DNA from: Burkholderia sp. Bp8992
Lineage (GTDB): Bacteria; Pseudomonadota; Gammaproteobacteria; Burkholderiales; Burkholderiaceae
NCBI RefSeq assembly: GCF_003853705.1
Contig: NZ_QTQI01000031.1
Span: forward strand, 23,084-87,083
Direction of reading: 5' to 3'
DNA length: 64,000 nt
A program made the position numbers and the translations under genes. Positions 15,554-24,025 of the stretch are shown here, piece by piece. Below the pieces are notes generated by a model. That model was not told where the DNA came from and did not search any database. It saw only the letters and a program-made list of their open reading frames with translations. Position 1 is the stretch's first letter. Every line of letters starts with the position of its first letter.

Positions 15554-17782
15554 TTGAATCGCTTCGTGCCGTTTCTCCGAGACGCGTGGCTCCGTTGCCG
15601 CGCCCGTGTCGCACCGCTCGCCGCCGCCGGCGCCGCGCGCCTGAGCGCACTGTGCGCGGGCGTGCTGCGTCGCCTGCGCCACCCGACGCGCCGCGGCGTA
15701 GCGCTGACGCTCGCCGCGATACCGGTGCTGGGCCTGCTGGTCCTGCTTGCGTTCGTCCCGTTCACGCCGAGCATCGGCGACATCCGCAAGGCGCGCATCG
15801 ACCGCCCCGCACGCGTGTTGTCGGCCGACGGCCAGCTGATCGCCGAGTTCCGGCCCGTCAACCGCGAATGGGTGCCGCTCAAGCAGATCTCGCCGCACAT
15901 GGTCGACGCGCTGATCGCGACCGAAGACCACCGCTTCTATTCACACCACGGCATCGACTTGCGCCGTACGCTCGCGGCCGGACTGCGTACCTTCTCGGGC
16001 GACCGCCAGGGCGGCTCGACGATCACGCAACAGCTCGCACGCAACCTGTATCCGGATGAAGTCGGCCGCGCGCCGACGCTCACGCGCAAGGTGAAGGAGC
16101 TGATCACCGCGTTCAAGATCGAGTCGGTGTACAGCAAGGACGAGATCCTCGAGACCTACCTGAACACGGTACCGTTCCTCTACAACGCGTACGGTGTCGA
16201 AATGGCCGCGCGCACCTACTTCGGCAAGTCGGCAGACCAGCTCGACATCGCGGAAAGCGCCACGCTCGTCGGGATGCTGAAGGGCAACAGCTACTACAAC
16301 CCGGTGCTGAATCCGGAGCGCGCGGTCCAGCGGCGCAACATCGTGCTCGGCCGGATGGCGCAGATGGGCATGCTCACGCCGCAGCAGCTCGCGAAACTGC
16401 AGCGCCAGCCGCTGCGCGTCGACTTCGAACCGCAGACGGCGCAGCCGAGCCTCGCGCCGCATTTCGCGGTCCAGCTGCGCAAGTGGCTGATCGCGTGGGC
16501 CGACCGCAACAACTACGATCTCTACGCCGACGGGCTCGTCGTGCGCACCACGCTCGACGCGCAGTTGCAGGACATGGCCACGCAGGCACTGACGCGGCAG
16601 ACCGAACGGCTGCAGTCGATCGCCGACAGCGCGTGGCGCGGGCCGTCCGGCTGCGGGCTGCGCAACGATCTGTTTCGCGGCTTCATCCGCCAGACGCCCG
16701 AATACCGCCAGGCACGCGACGCGGGCGTTGCCGATGTGCCGGCGCTGAAGCAGCTCGGCGCAAACCGCGCGTTCATGCGCGCGCTGTGCGAGCGCAAGAT
16801 CCAGGTACAGGCCGGCTTCGTCGCGATCGATCCGCGCAACGGCGCGATCCGCGCATGGGTCGGCAGTCCCGATTTCGGCAGCGAGCCGTTCGACCACGTC
16901 ACGCAGGCGCGCCGCCAGCCGGGTTCGACGTTCAAGCCGTTCGTCTATGGCGCCGCGTTCGCGGACGGCATGCGGCCGGACGATACGTTCGTCGACCGCC
17001 CCGTCGCCATTCCGATCGGCGGCCGCGCCGTGTGGCATCCGACCGACGCGGAGCCGCCGACCGGCGAGCCGATGACGCTGCGCGACGCGCTCGCGCTGTC
17101 GCGCAACCGCATCACCGCGCAGGTCATGCAGCACGAAGGCGCCGCGAAGGTCGCGCAGCTTGCGCGCGCGATGGGCGTGCGCGACAGCCCGCTCGACGCG
17201 GTGCCGTCGCTCGCGCTCGGCACGAGCCCCGTCACGCTGAAGGAAATGGTGTCCGCGTACGGCACGATCGCGAACCGCGGCGTGTACGTCGCGCCGCAGA
17301 TGATCACGCGCATCGAGGACCGCGACGGCAAGGTGCTCGCCGCCTTCGGCAGCGCACCGCCTGAACGCGCGCTGCCGGCGGCCGCAGCGCAGACGCTCGT
17401 CGACGTGATGCGCGGCGTCGTCGATTACGGCACCGGCGCCGACATTCGCTCGCGCTACGGAATCCGGATCGACGTTGCCGGCAAGACCGGCACGACGCAG
17501 GACAACACGGACGGCTGGTTCGTCCTGATGCATCCGCAGCTCGTGGCCGGCGCATGGGTCGGCTTCGACGACGGCAGCGTGACGCTGCGCAGCGACTACT
17601 GGGGCGCGGGCGCGCACAGCGCGCTGCCGATCGTCGGCTCGTTCTACGACGCGGCGCTGCGCGCGCGGGCGATCGATTCGCACGTGCAGTTCTCGCCCGA
17701 CTTCCGGCCGCGCAGCGCGCCGGCGCCAAAGCGGCGCGCGCAGCATTCGGGCCTGTTCGACTGGCTGCGGTTCTTTCGCTGA
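15554..17782 (+). CDS. Class A penicillin-binding protein (PBP1A family)
   Basis: This is a 742-residue bifunctional peptidoglycan synthase, starting at TTG (15554). It has a basic cytosolic tail, one membrane anchor at about 47-70, and a GT51 glycosyltransferase domain with Ala-Thr-Glu-Asp-His-Arg-Phe-Tyr-Ser-His-His-Gly (catalytic Glu124) and Gly-Gly-Ser-Thr-Ile-Thr-Gln-Gln. The transpeptidase domain has Gly-Ser-Thr-Phe-Lys with Ser458 as acyl site, Ser-Arg-Asn as second motif and Lys-Thr-Gly-Thr-Thr at 644. A Cys-containing insert of about 80 residues separates the two domains. It is shorter than housekeeping PBP1A, so it is probably an extra PBP. The TTG start suggests modest expression. 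Confidence 0.9.
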   Translation: MNRFVPFLRDAWLRCRARVAPLAAAGAARLSALCAGVLRRLRHPTRRGVALTLAAIPVLGLLVLLAFVPFTPSIGDIRKARIDRPARVLSADGQLIAEFRPVNREWVPLKQISPHMVDALIATEDHRFYSHHGIDLRRTLAAGLRTFSGDRQGGSTITQQLARNLYPDEVGRAPTLTRKVKELITAFKIESVYSKDEILETYLNTVPFLYNAYGVEMAARTYFGKSADQLDIAESATLVGMLKGNSYYNPVLNPERAVQRRNIVLGRMAQMGMLTPQQLAKLQRQPLRVDFEPQTAQPSLAPHFAVQLRKWLIAWADRNNYDLYADGLVVRTTLDAQLQDMATQALTRQTERLQSIADSAWRGPSGCGLRNDLFRGFIRQTPEYRQARDAGVADVPALKQLGANRAFMRALCERKIQVQAGFVAIDPRNGAIRAWVGSPDFGSEPFDHVTQARRQPGSTFKPFVYGAAFADGMRPDDTFVDRPVAIPIGGRAVWHPTDAEPPTGEPMTLRDALALSRNRITAQVMQHEGAAKVAQLARAMGVRDSPLDAVPSLALGTSPVTLKEMVSAYGTIANRGVYVAPQMITRIEDRDGKVLAAFGSAPPERALPAAAAQTLVDVMRGVVDYGTGADIRSRYGIRIDVAGKTGTTQDNTDGWFVLMHPQLVAGAWVGFDDGSVTLRSDYWGAGAHSALPIVGSFYDAALRARAIDSHVQFSPDFRPRSAPAPKRRAQHSGLFDWLRFFR

Positions 17783-17790
17783 TCGCGGTA

Positions 17791-17813
17791 CCGCCGGCCG
17801 GTCACGCCGGCGG
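17791..17813. terminator. GC-rich hairpin between convergent genes
   Basis: CCGCCGGC (17791-17798) pairs perfectly with GCCGGCGG (17806-17813) around a 7-base loop, and CCCGTCTT follows. It lies between the stops of the PBP gene (17782) and the WG-repeat gene (17820) and could end both transcripts. The T-tract is weak, so confidence is moderate. Confidence 0.45.
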
Positions 17814-17819
17814 CCCGTC

Positions 17820-19709
17820 TTACCGGCGCGCCGTCGACACGTGCCCGTCCGCGTACAGCCAGACGGGTACGCCGTCGTCGCGCAAAGCCGCGACCGGCTC
17901 GCCGTTGCGCCAGTTCTGCGCGATCGCAATGCGGCGGACATACCACGGCATCAGGAATGCCTGCGCCGTACCGTCGAACAGCGCGCCGTCGCCGATCCGC
18001 ACGTAACGGGCCGGATGCAGGACGGTGCCGTCCGCACGCAATATCGTCGCGTGCACGTCGTCGCCGTCTTCGTCCTGCACCCATCCCAGCCAGCCGCGAT
18101 CGGCTCCCCAGTACAGGCCGGACACGATGTCGTACGGCCCTTGCGCGATCGTCGCCCCCGTATCGAGATCGCAAATCGCCAGTTGCACCGGCTCGCCCGG
18201 CAGGACGCCGAGCGCGTAACGCTTGGACAGCGCGCCCGGCACCGCTTCGTCGTCGGACAACCACGACAGTGCGCCGAGGTTCACGAAATCGAACGGCACC
18301 AACGCGCGGCCGTGCCCGTCGACGACCGCGCAACGCCCGTCGTCGCGCCGCACGATATGGCGGATCGCGCCGAGGTCTGCCACGCGCTCCGTCGGCGTGT
18401 CGTCGAGCTTCGCGATTTCCGCGTAACGCGGCTCGACGACCGTGCGACCGTTCAGATCGACGAGGCCGACGTGATCGTCGTCTCGCTGCGCGAGAAACGC
18501 GCCGCACTCGGACGACCATTCGAGCGACGCCCATTCGGGTTTCGTCAGCCATTGCCCGTCGCGGCCGACCAGCCCCCAGCGCTCGCCTTCGCATGCCGCG
18601 ACGGCGGTGTCGTTCACGAACTCGTGCGTATCGTCGAAACGCGGCGGAATCACCCACGCGCCCTGCGTATCGACGAAGCCCCAGCGGCCGTCCACGCTCG
18701 CGGACGCCAGGCCGCCGGAGAATTCGCCGAAATTGTCGAGGGTCGGTTCGAGCACCCACGTGCCGTCCGTGCGCACGAGCCCGAACCGCTCGCCCACGCG
18801 TACGCATGCGACGTCACCGCTGAAATCCCACACGGCGTCGAACGCCGGTTCGCGCACGATCCGCGTCTCGTCGCCGTCGCCATCGGCGAGCAGCAAACCG
18901 ACCTTCCCGTCGCGCGCGGCCCACAGCAGCCGGTCGTCGCGTGCGCCGCTCGCCCACAGGTTCGTCCACTCGGGCGGCACGATCACGTCCCACGCATCGT
19001 CGGTTTCGCGCCGCACGCCCCACAGTCCGTTACGCCCGCGAAAGCTGAACGTGTCGTGATCGAGCCAGTTGCCGTGCAGTTCGCCGGCGTCGAACATCTC
19101 GGCGAACGTCACGCCGCGCGGCGGATTCTGGCGCTGGAAATAATGATGCGACACGCCGCCGAACCCGAAGCCCCACGCCCAGTCGCCCCAGTCCGCGGGT
19201 GTATCGATCTCGAGCGCATCGCGCACGCCGCGCACGTCGCGAAAGTCCATGCAGTTCGCGACCTGCCACCACAGGCGCGTGCAGTTGTCGCGTTCCGCGT
19301 CGATGAAGTCGTCCGGATCGCCGCCGTCGAGCCATGACAGCTCGTCGAGGTTCGCAGACAGCCGCGGCGCGCCGTGCGCATCGCCGATCGCATCGATCGA
19401 CTCGCCGAGATGGCGCACGAGCGCATCGAACTGGCGCGCGAGCGCCGGATCGTCGCCCGGCAACGGATACGCGGTGACGAACGCCGCAAGCCGGCTGATG
19501 CGCGCATGTGCGGCGCGCGCGTCGCTGGAAAGATTCGGCGTGCCCGCGTCGCCGAACACGCGCTGATCGGTAATCGCGTCGCCCGCGCCGCCGTCGGCGA
19601 GCAGCACGCGCCACAGCAGCGGAAAGTGATTGTTGGATTCCGCGAACTCGACCGTTCGCGCGTCGTCTCCGTCACCTGGCTGGAGATAGAGCCATGCTCG
19701 ATTGCCCAT
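17820..19709 (-). CDS. WG-repeat-containing protein, function unknown
   Basis: This is a 629-residue protein with no signal peptide. The central half holds WG (KWG leptospira-type) repeats, such as Gly-Leu-Trp-Gly-Val-Arg-Arg, Gly-Arg-Trp-Gly-Phe-Val-Asp-Thr-Gln-Gly, Glu-Arg-Trp-Gly-Leu-Val-Gly-Arg-Asp-Gly and His-Val-Gly-Leu-Val-Asp-Leu-Asn-Gly. They are often followed by Pro-x-Phe/Tyr-Asp, which forms propeller-like strands. The first 200 residues are a Trp- and Asp-rich domain with no motif I recognise. The protein is very acidic. WG-repeat proteins are common in bacteria and some sit near toxin or envelope genes, but no common function is proven. It ends convergently with the PBP gene. 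Confidence 0.72.
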   Translation of the reverse strand: MGNRAWLYLQPGDGDDARTVEFAESNNHFPLLWRVLLADGGAGDAITDQRVFGDAGTPNLSSDARAAHARISRLAAFVTAYPLPGDDPALARQFDALVRHLGESIDAIGDAHGAPRLSANLDELSWLDGGDPDDFIDAERDNCTRLWWQVANCMDFRDVRGVRDALEIDTPADWGDWAWGFGFGGVSHHYFQRQNPPRGVTFAEMFDAGELHGNWLDHDTFSFRGRNGLWGVRRETDDAWDVIVPPEWTNLWASGARDDRLLWAARDGKVGLLLADGDGDETRIVREPAFDAVWDFSGDVACVRVGERFGLVRTDGTWVLEPTLDNFGEFSGGLASASVDGRWGFVDTQGAWVIPPRFDDTHEFVNDTAVAACEGERWGLVGRDGQWLTKPEWASLEWSSECGAFLAQRDDDHVGLVDLNGRTVVEPRYAEIAKLDDTPTERVADLGAIRHIVRRDDGRCAVVDGHGRALVPFDFVNLGALSWLSDDEAVPGALSKRYALGVLPGEPVQLAICDLDTGATIAQGPYDIVSGLYWGADRGWLGWVQDEDGDDVHATILRADGTVLHPARYVRIGDGALFDGTAQAFLMPWYVRRIAIAQNWRNGEPVAALRDDGVPVWLYADGHVSTARR

Positions 19710-19789
19710 CGGAAGGAATCGCCTCGTTGTCGTGTCGTCGTGTGCAGCAACCTGCCGGTCCGCGCGCCGTCAGCGCGCGGTAACCGCCT

Positions 19790-20236
19790 TCACGGCGCCG
19801 TCGGCGAATCGCCGCTGCGCGCGACCCGATACAGTTCGATGCCGTCGACCTGGAAGCCTTGTGTCATCAGCAGCAGGACACCGGTGGTCGAATGCTTCGT
19901 CGTGAAGTTGCTGCCCGTGATCGACGTGACCTGATAGGGCGAGCCGATCGGCATCCTGATCAGCTCGCCTCCCGGCACGTCGAGCACGCACGCGTCGGCA
20001 GGCGGCTTCTCCGGACCGTCCATATCGAGCTCCGCCACGCGCGCCGGGGCCGTTTCGGCACTCCAGCGGCCGGCATCACGCGCGCGCAGCACGAAGCCGT
20101 CGCCCGCCTTCTCCACCCGCAGGGTCGCGGGCTTGCCGGCGGCCGGCGCGTAGTCGCCCAGCAGCCCATCGCAGGCACTGCCGGCTCGCGCGGACAGCGA
20201 GACGAACAACATCAGACAGAAGACGGGGATGCGCAC
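19790..20236 (-). CDS. Small exported protein, function unknown
   Basis: This is a 148-residue protein with a clear signal peptide: Met-Arg-Ile-Pro-Val-Phe-Cys then a Leu/Phe core ending Ser-Ala-Arg-Ala before Gly-Ser-Ala-Cys. A Cys about 22 residues in, plus another in Asp-Ala-Cys-Val-Leu-Asp-Val, could form one disulfide in the periplasm. The mature chain looks like a small beta-rich domain with many Asp/Gly turns. I do not recognise a family. It lies 80 bases upstream of the WG-repeat gene on the same strand, so the two may share a transcript. Confidence 0.65.
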   Translation of the reverse strand: MRIPVFCLMLFVSLSARAGSACDGLLGDYAPAAGKPATLRVEKAGDGFVLRARDAGRWSAETAPARVAELDMDGPEKPPADACVLDVPGGELIRMPIGSPYQVTSITGSNFTTKHSTTGVLLLMTQGFQVDGIELYRVARSGDSPTAP

Positions 20237-20456
20237 GTAAAGCCTCTCAGATTCGAATTATTGTCGGAATGCCGGCGCGGGCGCGCGCGGCGGCAGCGAC
20301 ACGCTCGGGCGCTGCCGGACGCCAATATAGCGAATGCGATCGAGGTATGCCAGCCTGACACGCGCAGCGCGGTGCGGTGCGGAGAGACGACAGGACGCGT
20401 GCGCGGCACCCTGTTGCGGCCGTGCACGGCCCGGAGCCGTGTGAACGAAGCGCCGA

Positions 20457-20472
20457 CCGGTCGAGCGACCGG
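20457..20472 (-). terminator. Possible terminator downstream of the deaminase gene
   Basis: CCGGTC (20457-20462) and GACCGG (20467-20472) form a short GC stem around GAGC, 24 bases past the deaminase stop on the minus strand. A second perfect palindrome lies at 20418-20431. There is no T-tract, so this is weak. Confidence 0.3.
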
Positions 20473-20495
20473 CCGGAATGCACGCGCAGTCGCGC

Positions 20496-21596
20496 TCAGC
20501 CCGCCGCGAGCGTATCAGCCAGCCTGTCGAACTCCGGCGCCCATGCCGCACGCCACGCCGCCTTCGCCGCCTCGTCGGCCCATGCGCCGTCGATCCCGTT
20601 CAGCATGAACTGCTTCAGCTCGGCCACGGCGAAGCCGAAGTGGCTGAACATCAGTTCCCACGCTTCGCTCGGATTGACCTTGTGCAGCGTCGGATCGTCG
20701 GTGTTCGGATGGATCTTCAACCCGAGCCCCGGCATCCTGCGCATCGGATGCAGTTCCGCCCATTGCTCCGGCGGCAGCGTGCGCAGGTAGTACGAATTCG
20801 TCGGCACGACGGTGAAGACGATCCCGCGCTCCGCATAGCGTGCGCACAGCTCGGGGTTGTCGACGATCGTATAGCCGTGATCGACGCGATCGACCTGCAG
20901 CAGGTCGACGGCCGTCTCGACGTTGCGCCACGGCATCCCGAACTCGCCCGCATGCGCGGTCGTGCGGAAGCCGGCCGCGCGCGCATTGCGGTACGCCTTC
21001 CAGAACAGTTCCGGCGGCCGGTCGTTCTCGCGATAGTCGATCCCGAGCCCTGCGACTTCGTCCGCGCGATTCGTCTTCATCCACTCGACGATCGCAACGG
21101 CTTCGTCGGGATCCTGCTCACGGTCGATGCTCGGAATCAGGCGCGCGCCGATCCCGAAGTCGCGCGCGGCATCGCGGATCGCGGTGACGATCGCGGCCTG
21201 CGCGTCGGCATACGCAATGCCCGATACGCGAACCGTGCCGGTCGGATTCCAGAAGAATTCTGCATGCCGAACGTTGTGCGCGGCTGCATCCTCCAGATAC
21301 TCGTACGCGATCCGCCGCAGGTCGTCGGGCTGCGTGAGCAGATACTTGTCGAGCGCGCGCAGCACGTGCAGCACGCCGACCGGTTTCTCGCCGCGTGCGT
21401 AGAACGCGTCGATCTCCGCGCGCTCGATCGGCGCGCCGCTGCGCTCCGCGAGTGCGATGAACGTGTCGTGCCGCACCGCGCCGAGCAGGTGGCAATGCAG
21501 CTCGACCTTCGGCAGTGCGTGGAAGAACGCCCGATGGGCCGGCGTGATCTCGATGCCCGTGCGCGCGGCCGGGACGTTGCCTGGTGTTGCCTTCAT
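20496..21596 (-). CDS. add: Adenosine/adenine deaminase family protein
   Basis: This is a 366-residue metal-dependent deaminase. The zinc and catalytic motifs are present in order: Val-Glu-Leu-His-Cys-His-Leu-Leu-Gly with His34 and His36, Thr-Ala-His-Ala-Gly-Glu near 215-220, Asp-His-Gly-Tyr near 240, and Asn-Thr-Asp-Asp-Pro near 297. This is the usual adenosine deaminase architecture and length. It starts 45 bases after the purine permease stop and is surely cotranscribed with it. Because the neighbouring hydrolase looks periplasmic and would release free bases, adenine may be the real substrate. Sequence alone does not separate adenosine from adenine deaminase here. Confidence 0.85.
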   Translation of the reverse strand: MKATPGNVPAARTGIEITPAHRAFFHALPKVELHCHLLGAVRHDTFIALAERSGAPIERAEIDAFYARGEKPVGVLHVLRALDKYLLTQPDDLRRIAYEYLEDAAAHNVRHAEFFWNPTGTVRVSGIAYADAQAAIVTAIRDAARDFGIGARLIPSIDREQDPDEAVAIVEWMKTNRADEVAGLGIDYRENDRPPELFWKAYRNARAAGFRTTAHAGEFGMPWRNVETAVDLLQVDRVDHGYTIVDNPELCARYAERGIVFTVVPTNSYYLRTLPPEQWAELHPMRRMPGLGLKIHPNTDDPTLHKVNPSEAWELMFSHFGFAVAELKQFMLNGIDGAWADEAAKAAWRAAWAPEFDRLADTLAAG

Positions 21597-21641
21597 GTCA
21601 GTCTCTTTCAGGTGGTGCCATTGCGTCGCGAAAGCCGTCTC

Positions 21642-22991
21642 TCAGTGCGGCTTCACGACGGTCCAGAAGTAGTAGCCGAGCGGAATCGCAAGCACGACGA
21701 GCCCCCACGACACGTCGCGCCAGCGGCCGGCCAGCAGCTTGACGAGCACGTAGCACAGCAGTCCGCCCGCAATGCCGGTGCCGAAGCTGTTCGACATCAG
21801 CGTGAGCAGCACCATCGACATCACGGGCAGCGCGTCGGTGAAGTCGTCGAAATGCGTATGGCGGATCGTCGCGAACATCGACAGCCCGATCAGGATCAGC
21901 GCCGGTGCGGTCGCCTCTTTCGGGATCGCGAGCGCGACCGGCACGAACAGCAGCATCGCGGCGAACAGCACGGCCGCGGCCAGCGACGACAGTCCGCTGC
22001 GGCCACCGGCCTCGACGCCCGCCGCCGATTCGATCAGCGCGGTCAGCGCGGGAATGCCGAACACGGGCCCGAGCGTCGCGGCGAGCGAATCGACGAGGAA
22101 CGGCCGGTTGATGTTCGGCAGGTTGCCGTGTTCGTCGAGCAGGTTCGCCTTCGCGCCGACCGCGAGCGCGGTGCCGAGCGTCGAGAAGAATTCCGCCGCG
22201 AAGAACGCGAACAGGTACGGTGCGGCCGCGAGGCTCAGTGCGCTGCGGATGTCGAGCTTGAACGCGATCGGCGCGATGCTGTGCGGCAGCGACACGAACG
22301 ACGCGGGCAGGTGCGTGACGCCCAGCGGCACGCCGGCCGCGGCTGCGACGAGAATCGCGATCAGGATCGCCCCGGGCACCTTGCGCGCCTGCAGCACGAT
22401 CGCCACCGCGAGCCCGATCAGCGCGACGAGCGCACCCGGCCGCGAGAAGTCGCCGAGTGCGAACGCGTTGGTCTTCGCGTTCGCGACGACCATGCCCGCA
22501 TTGCGCAGCCCGAGCATCGTGACGAACAGCCCGATCGACGCGCCGAGCCCGAGCTTGATCTGCACCGGTATCAGCCGCACGACGACGCCGCGTGCGCCAA
22601 GTATCGTCAGCAGGAAGAACAGCACGCCCGACACGCATGCGATGCCGAGCCCCGTCTGCCAGCCGACGTGTTCCGTCGTCGCGAGCGTCACGCCGATGAT
22701 CACCGAGCCGCCGATGCCGGGGCCGACGAGGAACGGCAGGTTCGCGTAGAGCCCCATCAGCGTCGTGAACAGCACGAACACGATGATGGTCGCGGTCGTT
22801 GCCGCGCCGCGCTCCATGCCGCCCGTCGCGAGCAGCGACGGGATCACGACGAGCAGATACGCGGCCGCGAGGAACGACGTGACGCCCGCGATCGTCTCGG
22901 TGCGCACGCTCGTGCCGCGCGCGGCGAGCGCGAAGCGGCGTTCGAGCCAGCTGGCCGGCGCGCGCGCCGGGATCGTGTCAGTCGCTGACAT
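21642..22991 (-). CDS. AzgA-type purine base permease (NCS2 superfamily)
   Basis: This is a 449-residue inner-membrane protein with about 12-14 helices. Marks of the AzgA/GhxP branch are an N-terminal Arg-Thr-Glu-x-x-Ala-Gly-Val-Thr-Ser-Phe-Leu-Ala-Ala-Ala-Tyr, a Gly-Ile-Ala-Cys-Val-Ser-Gly segment, and Thr-Ala-Leu-Ile-Glu-Ser-Ala-Ala-Gly-Val-Glu-Ala-Gly-Gly-Arg-Ser-Gly, the substrate-binding helix that carries Glu. These importers take up adenine, guanine or hypoxanthine with protons. It heads an operon with the deaminase gene and is divergent from a LysR regulator (96 bases between starts), which probably controls it. It fits a purine salvage or catabolic route. Confidence 0.88.
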   Translation of the reverse strand: MSATDTIPARAPASWLERRFALAARGTSVRTETIAGVTSFLAAAYLLVVIPSLLATGGMERGAATTATIIVFVLFTTLMGLYANLPFLVGPGIGGSVIIGVTLATTEHVGWQTGLGIACVSGVLFFLLTILGARGVVVRLIPVQIKLGLGASIGLFVTMLGLRNAGMVVANAKTNAFALGDFSRPGALVALIGLAVAIVLQARKVPGAILIAILVAAAAGVPLGVTHLPASFVSLPHSIAPIAFKLDIRSALSLAAAPYLFAFFAAEFFSTLGTALAVGAKANLLDEHGNLPNINRPFLVDSLAATLGPVFGIPALTALIESAAGVEAGGRSGLSSLAAAVLFAAMLLFVPVALAIPKEATAPALILIGLSMFATIRHTHFDDFTDALPVMSMVLLTLMSNSFGTGIAGGLLCYVLVKLLAGRWRDVSWGLVVLAIPLGYYFWTVVKPH

Positions 22992-23086
22992 GGTGGTTCT
23001 CCTGTGATTCCGAATATTGTCCTGTGCCGGTTTCCGCGGCGCAGGTCTTATACTGCCGCGTACCGCATCCCGACCGTCATTGCCCG

Positions 23087-23998
23087 ATGTCGTCCGACCG
23101 CTCGTCGCTGCTGCCCGCGCTCACGCTGCGGCAGGTCCAGCACTTCGTCGTCCTTGCCCACGCACGCAGCTTCACGCAGGCCGCGCAGGCGCTGTCGCTC
23201 ACGCAGCCCGCGCTCACCGCGTCGATTCGCCAGATCGAATTCCTGCTCGGCGGGCGCCTGTTCGCGCGTACCGCGCATCGCCTCACGCTCACCACCGCGG
23301 GCGAAGCCGTGCTGCCGCTCGCCGAACGCCTGCTCAACCAGGCGCGCGGCACTTTCGACGACATGACGCGGCTCATCGGCGAACGCATCCAGACCGTGCG
23401 CATCGCGTTCATCCCGTCGGTCGCGGGCCGCCTGCTGCCCGCGCTCAACGCACTGCGCGGCACGCACCCGACGCTGCGCTTCACGCTCACCGATTTGCCG
23501 AACAGCGCGCTCGTCGAAGCCGTGCGCGACGGCGTCGCGGATCTCGGCATCGGCGTGCGCGAACCCGACAGCGACGACGGCACGCTGCGCTACCAGCAGT
23601 TGTTCGAGGACGAGATCGTGATCGTCGTGCGGCATGACGATCCGCTCGCCCGCGCGAAGAGCGTCACGTGGGCGAAGCTCGTCGATCGCGAGCTCGCGGT
23701 ATTCGTGCGCGGCAGCGTCAGCGAATCGCTGCATCGCACCGGCGGCGCCGAAAAGCTGCGCCTGAACGTCACGTACCGGATGGAGTACACCGAGCCGCTC
23801 TACGCGCTGGCGCGCAACGGCCTCGCGACCGCCGTGCTGCCGAGCCTCTACACGATGCATCTGCACGATCCCGAACTCGTCGCGCTGCGCGTCGACAAAC
23901 CGCGCGTCACGCGCGCGATCTCGCTGATCTCGCTCGCCGCCGACGATCGCGGCCCGCACGTGCGCGCGTGCCGCGAGTGGATTGCGAAACACATCTGA
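23087..23998 (+). CDS. LysR-family regulator of the purine module
   Basis: This is a 303-residue regulator starting at the ATG at 23087 (Met-Ser-Ser-Asp-Arg). The N-terminal helix-turn-helix reads Phe-Thr-Gln-Ala-Ala-Gln-Ala-Leu-Ser-Leu-Thr-Gln-Pro-Ala-Leu-Thr, the standard LysR recognition helix, followed by the linker helix and a periplasmic-binding-like effector domain. It is divergent from the AzgA-type permease and precedes the convergent nucleoside hydrolase gene, so a purine or nucleoside is the likely effector. No clear T-N11-A palindrome stands out in the 95-base gap. Confidence 0.9.
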   Translation: MSSDRSSLLPALTLRQVQHFVVLAHARSFTQAAQALSLTQPALTASIRQIEFLLGGRLFARTAHRLTLTTAGEAVLPLAERLLNQARGTFDDMTRLIGERIQTVRIAFIPSVAGRLLPALNALRGTHPTLRFTLTDLPNSALVEAVRDGVADLGIGVREPDSDDGTLRYQQLFEDEIVIVVRHDDPLARAKSVTWAKLVDRELAVFVRGSVSESLHRTGGAEKLRLNVTYRMEYTEPLYALARNGLATAVLPSLYTMHLHDPELVALRVDKPRVTRAISLISLAADDRGPHVRACREWIAKHI

Positions 23999-24025
23999 TC
24001 CCGATTGCGTTGCAATGGCCCGCGC

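Noticed and set aside
20478-22988. Long plus-strand frame opposite the deaminase and permease genes
   Set aside because: It translates to repeated Arg/Glu/His-rich sequence with no domain, while the minus strand encodes recognisable proteins.
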